From Streptomyces spongiae (GTDB lineage: Bacteria > Actinomycetota > Actinomycetes > Streptomycetales > Streptomycetaceae), in contig NZ_VJZC01000046.1 in assembly GCF_009377185.1 (NCBI RefSeq), forward strand, positions 1 to 33,887: DNA of 33,887 nucleotides, read 5' to 3'. The notes below the pieces were generated by a model. It was not told the origin of the DNA, did not search any database, and saw only the letters and a program-made list of their open reading frames with translations. Below are positions 8,796 through 16,664 of the stretch, piece after piece (position 1 is the stretch's first letter; each line of letters starts with the position of its first letter). The translations under genes were made by a program, and so were the position numbers.

Positions 8796-9604
8796 TCAGT
8801 TGGCGAGACTGCGGTGGCATATGAGGGTCGCGGCGATGGCGGTGAAGGCGAGAAAGTGTTCCGGCTTTCGCTCGTAGCGGCGGTGGAGACGTCGACAGCC
8901 GGACAGCCAGGACACGGTCCGTTCCACGACCCAGCGGTGTTTGCCCAGGCGTTGGGATGACTCGATGCCCTTGCGGGCAAGGCGGTGCCGGATGCCGCGG
9001 GAAGACAGCCAACGCCGTAGGTGCCGGTAGTCGTAGCCCTTGTCTCCGTGCAGTTTGCCGGGCCGCCGGCGCCGTGGGCCGCGGCGTGAGCGGATGGGTG
9101 GGATACCGCGGACCAGCGGGATGAGGGCCTGGCTGTCGTGGGGGTTCGCGGCGGAGATGCCGATCGACAGAGGCAGACCGTGGCGGTCGACGATGAGGTG
9201 GATTTTCGATCCCTTTTTGCCGCGGTCGGTCGGATTCGGTCCCGTCAACTGCCCCCTTTGAGGGCCCGGACGCTGACGGAGTCGATCGCGCAGCGCGACC
9301 AGTCCAGCCCACCGTGGGAGCCGAGTTCGTCCAGGACCAGGCGGTGGAGCTTGGCCCACACCCGGGCCTCGGTCCATTCGGTGAACCGGCGGAAGGCGGT
9401 GACGCCTGACAGGCCGAATCCGGGTGGCAGTTGGTTCCAAGTGCAGCCCGAGGCAGCCACGAAGATGATCGCGGCAAGCACCTCGCGGTCCCCTCGTCGG
9501 CGGTGTCCTCCGCCCTGCGGGCGTTCCGGTGCCGGCGGGACCACCCGCTGGAACAACTCCCACAGGTCTTCCGGCGCCAACCGTTCGACGAGCACAGCAG
9601 TCAT
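8796..9604 (-). CDS. IS5-family DDE transposase, made by -1 frameshift
   Basis: Two overlapping frames together encode about 269 residues. The first (9604 to 9245) begins MTAVLVERLAPEDLWELF, contains the DUF4096-like N-terminus WNQLPPGFGLSGVTAFRRF and ends with the first catalytic Asp region DWSRCAIDSVSVRALKGGS. The second continues with GPNPTDRGKKGSKIHLIVD, the second Asp in KLHGDKGYDY, and the catalytic Glu in RWVVERTVSWLSGCRRLHRR. The frames join at the run CAAAGGGGGC (minus strand, 9251-9260) where a -1 slip on the G run restores one product, as in other two-frame IS5 subgroups. The stop TGA overlaps the left terminal repeat. I chose ATG 9604; ATG 9628 in the same frame is a longer option. 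All three DDE residues are present, so the element may be active. Confidence 0.82.
9251..9260 (-). other. Putative -1 translational slippage site
   Basis: On the minus strand the sequence reads CAAAGGGGGC; the zero frame is AAA GGG GGC AGT TGA, ending two codons later at 9245-9247, while the -1 frame reads GGG CAG TTG and carries the rest of the transposase. The G5 run allows the ribosome to slip back one base. Confidence 0.55.
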
Positions 9605-9649
9605 CACCCCAGAGTGCCGCAAGATCACACCAACTGAAATGACGTCTTA

Positions 9650-10013
9650 AGGTCCACGTCCGCTCCCTCGGCTGGTTCAGCCGTCCACAACTGTGGAGAA
9701 CCTTCGCCGATCACGACGCCCTCCTCATGCCCTCGACCACCTCGAAGCCATGGGTCTGGTCGCACTCGAAGCCCAAGCGTGCGGACTGCCGGTCGTCTAC
9801 CAGCCCATCCCGGGCCTGAGCGACACCCTCGCCACAACCGGCCTGGCCACCGACTTCACCAACCCGGCCGCACTCGCCCAGGACCTCAACCGGCTCCACA
9901 GCACCCCCGGCCTGCTGCCCGCCCTCCAGGCCGCAGGCCGCACCAACGCCGCCCGCTATCCCCTCACCGCCACAGCAGCGGCCTTGAACGACCTCGGCAA
10001 ACAGCTCGCCTGA
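9650..10013 (+). pseudogene. Glycosyltransferase, C-terminal fragment with frameshift
   Basis: Starting right at the insertion-sequence edge, one frame reads VHVRSLGWFSRPQLW then FADHDALLMPS; the next frame continues HLEAMGLVALEAQACGLPVV, YQPIPGLSDTL and so on to a stop at 10013. Joined, this is the C-terminal nucleotide-sugar binding half of a GT-B (family 4-type) glycosyltransferase, with the E-x7-E-like motif EAMGLVALEAQACG. A one-base deletion near 9735 breaks the frame, and the N-terminal half is missing beyond the insertion sequence. Donor and acceptor are unknown. It cannot make a functional enzyme. Confidence 0.72.
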
Positions 10014-10105
10014 CGACCCACGCCGCAACGGGATCCGCGCCCGGCTCATCACTACGCTGAGCACCGGGACACCCCACGGCACGGCCCACGATCGATCGGG
10101 AGACC

Positions 10106-10799
10106 ATGGCGCTCGACCTCGACACCGACCGCATCCAGCAACTCCTCCACGACGGCGTCCGCGACAAGGCTACCCCGGCGCCGTCTGGGCCATCGGCGAC
10201 AGCCTCGGAATCACGGCCAGCGGCACCGTGGGGGTGCTGGATCCCGAGTGCCCCGGCGAACCGATGCGACGCGACACCGTCTTCGACATCGCCAGCCTGA
10301 CCAAGATCCTCGCCGTGTGGTCGACCATCGGCTGCCTCGTCGAGGATGGCAAGCTCCAACTCGACACGCAGCTTGGAGACTTCTGGCCCGAGGTGAGCGG
10401 CCATCCGCTGGCCAAGGTGACTGCACGGCACCTACTGACGCACACCGCCGACGTCCCCCTCCGGGCCAACCTCCGGAACCTCTACGGCTCCGATCCCCAG
10501 GACATCCGCGACGGCGTCCTCCGTGAAGCACTGCACCGGCCACCCGGCGAGGCCGTGGAGTACACCGACCGCGCCGCACTCATCCTCGGCTACCTCGCCG
10601 AATACCTCTCCGGTCGGAGCCTCGACGCGCTGGCAGACAGCCACGTGTGGCAACCCCTGGGCATGACACAGACCCACTTCGGGCCACTACCCGACGGTGC
10701 AGCGGCCAGGTGCGCGCCAACCGAGCTCGATGACGGCACGGGAACTCATCTCAAGGGATCCGCGCACGACTTCTCCGCCCGCTTGCTCGGCGGGGTATG
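10106..10799 (+). pseudogene. Serine hydrolase (beta-lactamase/class C PBP family), frameshifted and truncated
   Basis: The N-terminus MALDLDTDRIQQLLHDGVRDK is in one frame and YPGAVWAIGDSLG onward in the next, so one base is missing near 10170. The rest contains the SxxK nucleophile motif (ASLTK), HLLTHTADVPL, the tyrosine motif YTDRAALILGYLAE, and HLKGSAHDFSARLLGGV. Family members continue here with a Gly-rich segment (GxAGLFS-like), but similarity stops at about base 10797, where the DNA becomes the reverse of a YdcF-like gene. The frame then reads meaninglessly to a stop near 10899. Expected activity would be hydrolysis of ester or amide bonds in small molecules or peptides; this copy is dead. 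Confidence 0.78.
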
Positions 10800-11258
10800 C
10801 GACTTCGGCCTCGGGCCACAGCTTTCGGCAGGTCGCGTACGAGCGGCTTTCCATGTACGGCTTGGAGATCAGCAGCAGCGACTCCACCTCCACACCTGAC
10901 TCGGCCAGCAGTTCTCGGGAGAGTGTGATGTTCTGGCCGGTTTCTCCGCCTTCGACTCGACCAGGATCGTCTCGTCCGGCACACCCAGGCCCAGCGCATG
11001 CTCGCGGTAGTGGATGGCCTCGCCGCGCGGGAAGCGGGCGAGGGTCGTGGGGCTGTTGCCGCCGCTGAACACCACGACGGGGAAGAGGCCGGCGCGGTAG
11101 AGGTCGGCGGCCGTGGTGGCCACGCCCAGGTCGTGGCTGCCCAGGCCGATCGCCGCCGAGCAGGGGCGCAGCTCGTGTCCCATCTGGTGGTAGTTCCAGA
11201 TCAACGTCACATCGTGGCGCTGCTCGTCGGTGATCTGTCGCTGCTGGTGCTCCCGCAC
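10800..11258 (-). pseudogene. YdcF/DUF218-family protein, frameshifted and truncated
   Basis: Reads ITDEQRHDVTLIWNYHQMGHE, then AAIGLGSHDLGVATTAADLY, VVVFSGGNSPTTLARFPRGE and HYREHALGLGVPDETILVES, a clear DUF218 (YdcF-like) N-terminal two-thirds. At about 10945 the frame shifts by one base; in the next frame it continues TGQNITLSRELLAESGV, LLLISKPYMESRSYATCRK and LWPEAEVAYP. Similarity ends near 10800, where the opposite-strand serine hydrolase begins, so the C-terminal third is gone. GTG 11258 is preceded by GGGAGGG and fits as the start. DUF218 proteins are thought to bind S-adenosylmethionine or act in envelope processes; role unknown here. Confidence 0.75.
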
Positions 11259-11387
11259 TGGCCCTCCCTGGTCCTGCCTCACCCTTGCCGGCCCTTCGAC
11301 CTCGATACTGCCCGCAGTTCCGCCGAACGCCGGTGAGCGGCCGTTGGTCCGGCGTGGCCGTGCCCGGTGAGCGGGAACAGACGGCTC

Positions 11388-12383
11388 CTACACGGGCGTC
11401 GGATGTACGAGGCGGCCGTGGTAGATGAGTGAGGCGGCCTGTTTCAGACGGCGGACGCGGATGCTGACCTCGTAGGCGTCGATGCCGTCGATGGCGGCGA
11501 CGTGGGTGGTGAGGTAGCGGTAGAAGTCCTCGGCGTCGCGGCAGATGACGCTGACCATCAGGTTGTGCCGGCCGCTGATGGCGCCGGCGAAGGCGACCTC
11601 GGCGTGCCGGGCGAGTTCCTCGCCCGCCTGTTTGAGGCGGGCGGGGGCGACGCGCAGCCAGAGGGTGGCGTTGAGGGTGTGACCCAGGCGCTCGGGCAAT
11701 AGTTCCACGTCGTAGAAGAGCGTGCCGGAAGTCTCCAGGGCTTCCAGGCGACGGGCGACGCGCGCGTTGGACCAGCCGGTGAGCTCGGCGAGGCGGGTGT
11801 GGGTGGTGCGGCCGTCCTCGGCGAGGGCGTCCAGCAGCGGGGTGTCCTCGTCCGTAGGGGGCCGCGGCGGCCCCGCGGGGGTGGGTGGCCGGTCGCCGGT
11901 GAGCCGGCGCACCTGGTCGGGGGTGAGGCCGGCGCCGTAGCCGGTCCATTCACTGGTGCCGGTCTCGCCGAAGGGGTGCAGCAGCAGGTCGATGCTGACG
12001 TCGAGGACGGAGGCCGAGCGCGGCAACTGGCGCAGCAGGACGTCGTCGCGGTGAGCCTCGACGGGGGAGCGGATCATGCAGATGATTTCCGAGCCGCCGG
12101 AGGCGAGGTTGGCGTAGGCGATGTCCGGCCGCTTGGCCAGGGAGTCCGCCAGGGGCCCGACCCGATCGGGGCGGGAACGAATGCGGGCCACCCAATGGGC
12201 CTGCCCGTACACCGCAGGGTTGACCAGGCCGATCACCCGCATCACCCCGCTGCGGCGCAGAGCGTGGTAGCGGCGGGCAGCGGTCTGCTCCGACACGCCC
12301 GTCACCTCGCCGATGCGCCGGAACGGGGCGCGGGGTGCACATTGGAGTGCGTGGAGGATTTTCCTGTCCACATCATCGTTCAC
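11388..12383 (-). CDS. Lrp/AsnC-family transcriptional regulator, duplicated form
   Basis: Two Lrp/AsnC units in tandem in about 331 residues. The first helix-turn-helix is DRKILHALQCAPRAPFRRIG followed by VSEQTAARRYHALRRSGV, then a ligand-binding RAM-like domain. The second is LDALAEDGRTTHTRLAELTG followed by SNARVARRLEALETSG and a second RAM domain containing AGAISGRHNLMVSVICRDAE. Lrp proteins sense amino acids or small acids and often regulate the neighbouring transport or catabolic gene. It is divergent from the demethylase and transporter genes, the likely targets. I used GTG 12383 because the domain starts at once (VNDDVDRK); a TTG at 12443 and ATG at 12431 are in frame upstream, and none has a strong ribosome site. 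Confidence 0.85.
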   Translation of the reverse strand: MNDDVDRKILHALQCAPRAPFRRIGEVTGVSEQTAARRYHALRRSGVMRVIGLVNPAVYGQAHWVARIRSRPDRVGPLADSLAKRPDIAYANLASGGSEIICMIRSPVEAHRDDVLLRQLPRSASVLDVSIDLLLHPFGETGTSEWTGYGAGLTPDQVRRLTGDRPPTPAGPPRPPTDEDTPLLDALAEDGRTTHTRLAELTGWSNARVARRLEALETSGTLFYDVELLPERLGHTLNATLWLRVAPARLKQAGEELARHAEVAFAGAISGRHNLMVSVICRDAEDFYRYLTTHVAAIDGIDAYEVSIRVRRLKQAASLIYHGRLVHPTPV

Positions 12384-12508
12384 AGGGGGAGTCTGCCATC
12401 TAGCGGAACCATGGTGGAGGATTTTGTTCATCTCGGGCTGCAAAGTTCATGGTCGGAGGCGGCGAGGCGGATGCTGGGGCGTGTCCTTAAGGAAAGGACG
12501 TGACTCCC

Positions 12509-12590
12509 ATGAGCACGCGGTTGGCACCGGCGGTGGTCTGCCTCGGCACGTTCGTCCTGCTGATGCACCTGGCCACGACGGGTGTGGGAC
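12509..12590 (+). pseudogene. N-terminal remnant of an MFS transporter gene
   Basis: ATG 12509 starts MSTRLAPAVVCLGTFVLLMH, which looks like the first transmembrane helix of a DHA2-type MFS protein (compare MACLGVFVAYLPITTVAVS of the transporter at 14332). After about 25 residues the similarity stops, and the remaining frame to 12727 is Arg/Ala-rich without features. AAGGAAAGGACG upstream could be its ribosome site. The segment 12591-12851 holds no gene I recognise and probably contains the demethylase promoter. Confidence 0.4.
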
Positions 12591-12851
12591 GACCCCACCA
12601 GGCGGCGTCGCGCACCGGTGCCTCCCGTATCCAGCGGGTTGTCGGTGACGTGGCTCCGGTGCCGGCGGCTGTGCTTACGGGCGTCTGCCGGTCGGCTGTC
12701 CGGCGGGGTGTCGCTGCCGCTCCCTGACCGGCCCGGAGTGTCCTCCTCGCATCCCCCGGGTGCTCCGGGCCATGAAGCGGCGCTGTGCCGACGAGCCGAC
12801 CGCACCACGACACACGAGCAGCGCCTGATCATCAGAGAGGCATCCGTCCCC

Positions 12852-14171
12852 GTGCACTTCACCGTCGACGCCTTCCGCTCGACACCCCAGTTCGACATCC
12901 TCGCCAAACTCTTCGGGCAGCCGGAGTACACCGATTGGCTCGACGAGAGCCTGTCGTGGAAGCAGACCTGCTACATCGGTGACTGGTCGTTCCTGCCGCA
13001 GACCCGCTTCCGCGGTCCCGGCGTGCTCGAGCTGTTCTCGGGGATCTCGGTCAACTCCTTCAGAAGGTTCCCGGCGGGCGGCTCCAAGCACGTCGTGCAG
13101 ACCAACACGCACGGCCATGTCATGAGCGAGGGCATCCTGACCCGGCTGGACGAGGAGGACTACGTCTTCCACGGACCGGGCGGCGACTGGGCCCGGTACA
13201 ACCTGGAGCAGGGCGACTTCAAGGCCACCGCCGAGAACGAGGACTGGTTCGTGTACCAGGTCTCCGGCCCCGCCTCGATCCCGCTGCTGCTGGATCTGAC
13301 CGGCGACAATCGGCTGCTGGACACCCCGTACATGCATGCGCTGCCCACCACCCTCGCCGGGCACCGCGTCTGGGCTCTGCGCCAGGGAATGGCCGGCGAG
13401 GTCGGGTTCGAGCTGCAGGGCCCGCGCGAGATCGGCGGAGCCGTGTACGACGCGGTCGTTCAGGCCGGGCAGAAGTACGGCATCCGGCGCTTGGGCAACC
13501 GGGCCGCGCCCCTCAACCACCTGGAGAACGCGGTTCCCACCCGGAACCTGGACTACCTGCCTGCCCTGTACGAGCCCGAGCAGGCCGACTTCCTGGCCCA
13601 CCTGCTCAGCTCGCCCTGGCACATCCCGCGGGCGTTCATCGCCGGCAGCTTCCAGGGCGAGTCACTGCGCGACTACTACCGCGACCCGGTCGAGCTCGGC
13701 TGGACCCGGCAGATCAGCTTCGACCACACCTTCCTCGGCGATGCCGTCCTCAAGGAGCGGCTGGCCGAGCCCGCGCGGGTGCTGCGCACCCTGGTGTGGA
13801 ACAGCGACGACGTCCTTGACGTGCACCGCTCGCTGTACGGCGACGGCCCGCACCACACCTTCATGGACATGCCCCGCGACCTGCGCGGCCACCTGTGGAT
13901 GGACCGAGTGGAGCGCGACGGCGTCCTCGTCGGCACGGCCACCTCGCGCGGCTACAGCTACTACTTCCGCAAGATGCTCTCCCTGGCCGTACTGAACGTC
14001 GCCGACTCCGAGATCGGCACGCAGGTCGACGTCGTCTGGGGCAATCCCGGCGACCCGGTCAAGCGCATCCGGGCCACCGTCGCCAAGGCCCCCGTCAAAC
14101 GCGTCCGTTCGCGCGCCGAGCTCCACGACCACCTGGCCGCGTACCGGGCCGGGTCCGGACCGGCCGCGTAA
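12852..14171 (+). CDS. LigM/GcvT-like tetrahydrofolate-dependent O-demethylase
   Basis: A 439-residue member of the aminomethyltransferase (GcvT) superfamily, closest in layout to LigM/DesA-type enzymes that move the methyl of vanillate, 3-O-methylgallate or syringate to tetrahydrofolate. Family-like stretches are WKQTCYIGDWSFLPQTRFRG, VLELFSGISVNSFRRFPAGG, THGHVMSEGILTRLDEEDY, MAGEVGFELQGPREIGGAVY and, in the C-terminal barrel, GTATSRGYSYYFRKMLSLAV. GTG 12852 is the chosen start: the preceding GAGAGG and the beginning of similarity support it, while the frame upstream is featureless. It sits between a divergent Lrp regulator and an MFS transporter. The true substrate (methoxyaromatic or another methyl donor) is inferred only from family. 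Confidence 0.8.
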   Translation: MHFTVDAFRSTPQFDILAKLFGQPEYTDWLDESLSWKQTCYIGDWSFLPQTRFRGPGVLELFSGISVNSFRRFPAGGSKHVVQTNTHGHVMSEGILTRLDEEDYVFHGPGGDWARYNLEQGDFKATAENEDWFVYQVSGPASIPLLLDLTGDNRLLDTPYMHALPTTLAGHRVWALRQGMAGEVGFELQGPREIGGAVYDAVVQAGQKYGIRRLGNRAAPLNHLENAVPTRNLDYLPALYEPEQADFLAHLLSSPWHIPRAFIAGSFQGESLRDYYRDPVELGWTRQISFDHTFLGDAVLKERLAEPARVLRTLVWNSDDVLDVHRSLYGDGPHHTFMDMPRDLRGHLWMDRVERDGVLVGTATSRGYSYYFRKMLSLAVLNVADSEIGTQVDVVWGNPGDPVKRIRATVAKAPVKRVRSRAELHDHLAAYRAGSGPAA

Positions 14172-14331
14172 GCCGCGGAGAACCCCACCTACCGACGCCT
14201 GCGGGACGCCACCGGCAACATCCCGCAGGTCAGGGCTGCCCGCCCCCGGCACGGCAGCCCCCGTGAACCAACCCCTGCCCCACCCAACCGACCGCGGCAC
14301 ACCACACCGCACGGGAGAAAGCGGAATTTCC

Positions 14332-16014
14332 GTGAACGCCACCACAACGGCGATCAGGCCGACCGACCGGCGAGCGGCCACCATCGTCATGGCCTGCCTC
14401 GGCGTGTTCGTCGCCTACCTGCCGATCACCACGGTCGCCGTCAGTCTGCCCGCGATCCAGCGGGCACTGCACACCTCGACCGCCCAACTCTCCTGGGTCC
14501 AGGACGCGTTCGTCCTGCCCATGGCCGCGTTCATCATGACCGCCGGCGTCTTCGGTGACGTCCACGGCCGCAAGAAGGTCTTCCAGGCGGGCCTGTTCTG
14601 CTGTGCCGCCGGGGCGGCGGTCGCCCTGTGTGCGCAGAACATCCAGATGCTGTGGGCCGGTCAGGCCCTGGCCGGTCTGGGCTCGGCCGCGCTGCTGCCC
14701 ACCACGCTGGCGCTGATCAGCCACGCGGTGCCCGACTTCCGCGAGCGCGGGAAGTTCATCGGCATGTGGGCCATGGCCATGCTCGCGGCCCTGGCCGTCG
14801 GCCCGGTCATCGCCGGCGTCATCCTCGACCACTTCTCCTGGCGCTGGATCTACCTGCTGTCCGTCCCCCTCGCGCTGGTCGCGATGGCCGTCGCCGCCCC
14901 GCTGCTCACCGACTCGCGCGCCCCATGGGGGTCCCCCCGCTCGAGCGGAGCCGAGAGTGGGGGAGGACGCAAGCTCGACTGGCCCGGCCAGATCACCGCG
15001 GCCGTCGCCGTCACCGCCCTGGTCTACGGCGTGATCGAGGGCGGCGCCGACTCCTTCACCGCCACCAAGGTGATCGCCGCCCTGGCGCTGGGCGTCGTCG
15101 CGCTGATCGCGTTCGTCGTGGCGGAGAAGCGCAGCGACAGCCCGATGCTGGACCTGGCGGTGTTCCGCAGCGCGGCCTTCACCGCCACCGCCCTGGTCGC
15201 CCTGATCACCTTTCTCGGGCTGATCGGCTTCTTCTTCGTCCTCAGCCTGTACTTCGGCATGGTGCAGCAGCTCGACACGCTGGAGGCGGGCGCGCGGCTG
15301 CTGCTGGTCCCGGTCGCCGCGATCGTGGCCGGAGCCCCGGCCGGACGACTGATGCACCGCGTCTCCGCCCGCCTCATGATCACCACCGGACTGCTGCTGA
15401 GCGCCGCCTCCCTGCTGGCCCTGACGAACATCGACGCCGCCACCTCCTACGGCTCCATCGCCTGGCGCCTGATCGTGCTGGGCCTGGGCATGGGCCTGGT
15501 CACCACGCCGATGACGGCCACCGCGGTGGCCGCAGTGCCGCACCACCTGGCGGGCATGGCCTCGGCCGCCAACAACGCCTTCCGTCAGGTCGGCGGCGCG
15601 CTCGGCCCGGCCGTCCTGGGCGCCCTGCTGTCCACGCGCGCCGTGGACAGCCTGCCCGGCCACCTCGCCGACGCCGGCGTGACCGGAACCCAGGCCCACA
15701 CCATCGTCGCCACGGCGAAGGAGGGCGGCCTGGGCGCGGTCGCCGGGATGAACCTCGGCTCCACGGCCAACCAGGTCTACGGCGCCCTGGGTGACTCCCT
15801 CCTCGACGGCATGCGCCTGTGCCTCATCGTGGCAGCCGTCCTGGCCCTGATAGCCGCGGCTTGCGCGGTCGTCCTGCTGCGCCGCCCCAAGCAGCAGACC
15901 AGCACCGGCGCGGCGCGGACCGCCGACGTGGCACAGCACGGCAACCCGGACGCCTCCGCCGAGAACGCCCAGGCCGCCGGCACCGCCCAGCCCTTGGGAC
16001 ACCGCCGCAGCTGA
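14332..16014 (+). CDS. DHA2-family MFS transporter, 14 helices
   Basis: A 560-residue drug/proton antiporter-type transporter. The first helix is IVMACLGVFVAYLPITTVAV; the signature loop reads GVFGDVHGRKKVFQAGLF (motif A, here with His for Asp), and helix 5 has the antiporter motif C-like AVGPVIAGVILDHFSWRWIY. The hydrophobic pattern gives about 14 helices, followed by a polar Ala-rich tail. The start GTG 14332 is preceded by GGGAGAAA. Between helices 6 and 7 the protein has an extra stretch RAPWGSPRSSGAESGGG, encoded by an inserted repeat (14922-14967) that keeps the frame. It follows the demethylase by 160 bases on the same strand and probably moves its substrate, or exports a related aromatic. 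A terminator follows. Confidence 0.88.
   Translation: MNATTTAIRPTDRRAATIVMACLGVFVAYLPITTVAVSLPAIQRALHTSTAQLSWVQDAFVLPMAAFIMTAGVFGDVHGRKKVFQAGLFCCAAGAAVALCAQNIQMLWAGQALAGLGSAALLPTTLALISHAVPDFRERGKFIGMWAMAMLAALAVGPVIAGVILDHFSWRWIYLLSVPLALVAMAVAAPLLTDSRAPWGSPRSSGAESGGGRKLDWPGQITAAVAVTALVYGVIEGGADSFTATKVIAALALGVVALIAFVVAEKRSDSPMLDLAVFRSAAFTATALVALITFLGLIGFFFVLSLYFGMVQQLDTLEAGARLLLVPVAAIVAGAPAGRLMHRVSARLMITTGLLLSAASLLALTNIDAATSYGSIAWRLIVLGLGMGLVTTPMTATAVAAVPHHLAGMASAANNAFRQVGGALGPAVLGALLSTRAVDSLPGHLADAGVTGTQAHTIVATAKEGGLGAVAGMNLGSTANQVYGALGDSLLDGMRLCLIVAAVLALIAAACAVVLLRRPKQQTSTGAARTADVAQHGNPDASAENAQAAGTAQPLGHRRS
14922..14967 (+). repeat. Dispersed Streptomyces palindromic repeat inside the transporter gene
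   Basis: CCCATGGGGGTCCCCCCGCT followed by CGAGCGGAGCCGAGAGTGGG and GGGA: the outer C-runs and G-runs can pair. I recall this unit from many intergenic regions of Streptomyces. Here it lies within a coding sequence in a cytoplasmic loop and its length preserves the frame, adding about 16 residues. Confidence 0.6.
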
Positions 16015-16026
16015 CCGGGCGGCAAG

Positions 16027-16079
16027 GGGAGGGGCATCGCCCGCGCCGGTCACACAAGTCGCGGACGGTGCCCCTCCCC
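16027..16079 (+). terminator. Long inverted repeat after the MFS gene
   Basis: GGGGAGGGGCA (16027-16037) pairs perfectly with TGCCCCTCCCC (16069-16079), 31 bases apart, starting 13 bases after the transporter stop. A strong stem without a U-run; likely the end of the demethylase-transporter transcript. Confidence 0.6.
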
Positions 16080-16570
16080 TGCGGTGGGTCCGGCAGCCAC
16101 GTGCCGGCAGAACCGAGGGCAGGACGATGCACATCACCAAGCAGCTGATGGGATACGCAGGATCAGCGTCTCCGGAGCCGCCCGCGCTGTCACCTCCTGG
16201 CTGCTGAAACGGATCCAGCCGTGAGTCCGGCCGGTCGAACGCGAGCCCTGCAGAACAGAGCCACACGGCACGGTCAAGTACCACCCGGCAAGGATTCGAT
16301 CCCACTCCTGAAGCGGGTGTCGTAGGCGGACCCTCCGCCGAGGCACTTGAGGAAGGCCAGCGCCGGAGGCTTCGGCGCCTCCGCCGGGTCAGCTCAGCCG
16401 CTCCGGCTCCCCAGCCCGGCCCAGCCCACGAGTGAGCGCCCAGGGCACATCCAGGGCACATGAGCCCGGGAAACGGCGTCGACCAGTGAGAACTACCGAG
16501 AGTTGTTTCCGCAGGTCAGTCCACATGTCACCAAGAAACCCCAGGTCAACACCCCGCCCCTCCCATTCGC
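16080..16570. other. Gene-free right end of the element
   Basis: About 490 bases without a convincing gene. It holds a hairpin CGGAGGC (16364-16370), loop TTCGGC, GCCTCCG (16377-16383), and the right-end AGGGCACAT pair (16442-16461). Short frames are not conserved or start-supported. It reads as leftover element DNA before attR. Confidence 0.5.
16442..16461. promoter_or_regulatory. Candidate integrase arm-type sites, right end
   Basis: AGGGCACAT at 16442-16450 and 16453-16461, the same nonamer and the same 11-base period as at 8250-8269. It lies about 118 bases inside attR. Matching paired repeats at both ends of the element fit recombinase arm binding. Confidence 0.5.
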
Positions 16571-16578
16571 TGCACGAA

Positions 16579-16655
16579 TGGCAGGACTTCTCGCACCGGC
16601 TGCACGAGGCGGGGCATCAGCCCTATTGCCTGGTCTGGCCCTGACCTGGGGTTTC
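16579..16655 (+). repeat. attR: right attachment-site repeat
   Basis: Perfect 77-base copy of 8107-8183, carrying the codons for WQDFSHRLHEAGHQPYCLVWP and the stop, without the upstream part of the gene. It marks the right junction of the integrated element. No start codon or ribosome site gives it a sensible protein of its own. Confidence 0.85.
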
Positions 16656-16664
16656 ACTGGTAGC

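Larger units (their letters stand above)
8787..9646 (-). mobile_element. IS5-family insertion sequence
   Basis: An 860-base element with terminal inverted repeats: GGCGTCATTTCAGTTGG at 8787-8803, and GACGTCATTTCAGTTGG read inward from 9646 (16 of 17 matching). TTA (8784-8786 and 9647-9649; CTTA if one base more is counted) flanks both ends as a target-site duplication. It carries one transposase encoded in two overlapping frames. The left side interrupts the integrase and the right side abuts a glycosyltransferase fragment, so it marks a rearrangement junction. Confidence 0.85.
8107..16655. mobile_element. Integrated tyrosine-recombinase element, decayed (attL to attR)
   Basis: The segment is bounded by direct repeats of 77 identical bases (8107-8183 and 16579-16655, offset 8,472) derived from the 3' end of a protein gene. 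A tyrosine integrase remnant lies next to the left repeat facing it, the usual position of an integrase gene. Inside are an insertion sequence, four broken genes and an intact regulator/demethylase/transporter cargo. No replication, transfer or excisionase gene is recognisable. With the integrase truncated, the element should be unable to excise by itself. The size of the original element cannot be told because internal deletions are evident. Confidence 0.82.

Noticed and set aside
9647..9837. Continuation of the integrase frame across the insertion sequence (minus strand)
   Set aside because: Joining the flanks gives a short open stretch (AEGADVDL before KGNKIRSV), but it has no integrase motif, while the plus strand there encodes a convincing glycosyltransferase segment.
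16290..16305. tRNA T-loop-like sequence GGATTCGATCCC near the right end of the element
   Set aside because: No 5-base T stem and no acceptor or anticodon arms around it. The attachment site is clearly the protein-gene end, not a tRNA.
16432..16644. Small plus-strand frame ending with the duplicated HRLHEAGHQPYCLVWP sequence
   Set aside because: Its end is the attR copy of the target gene and its start is element DNA with no ribosome site; a chance join.
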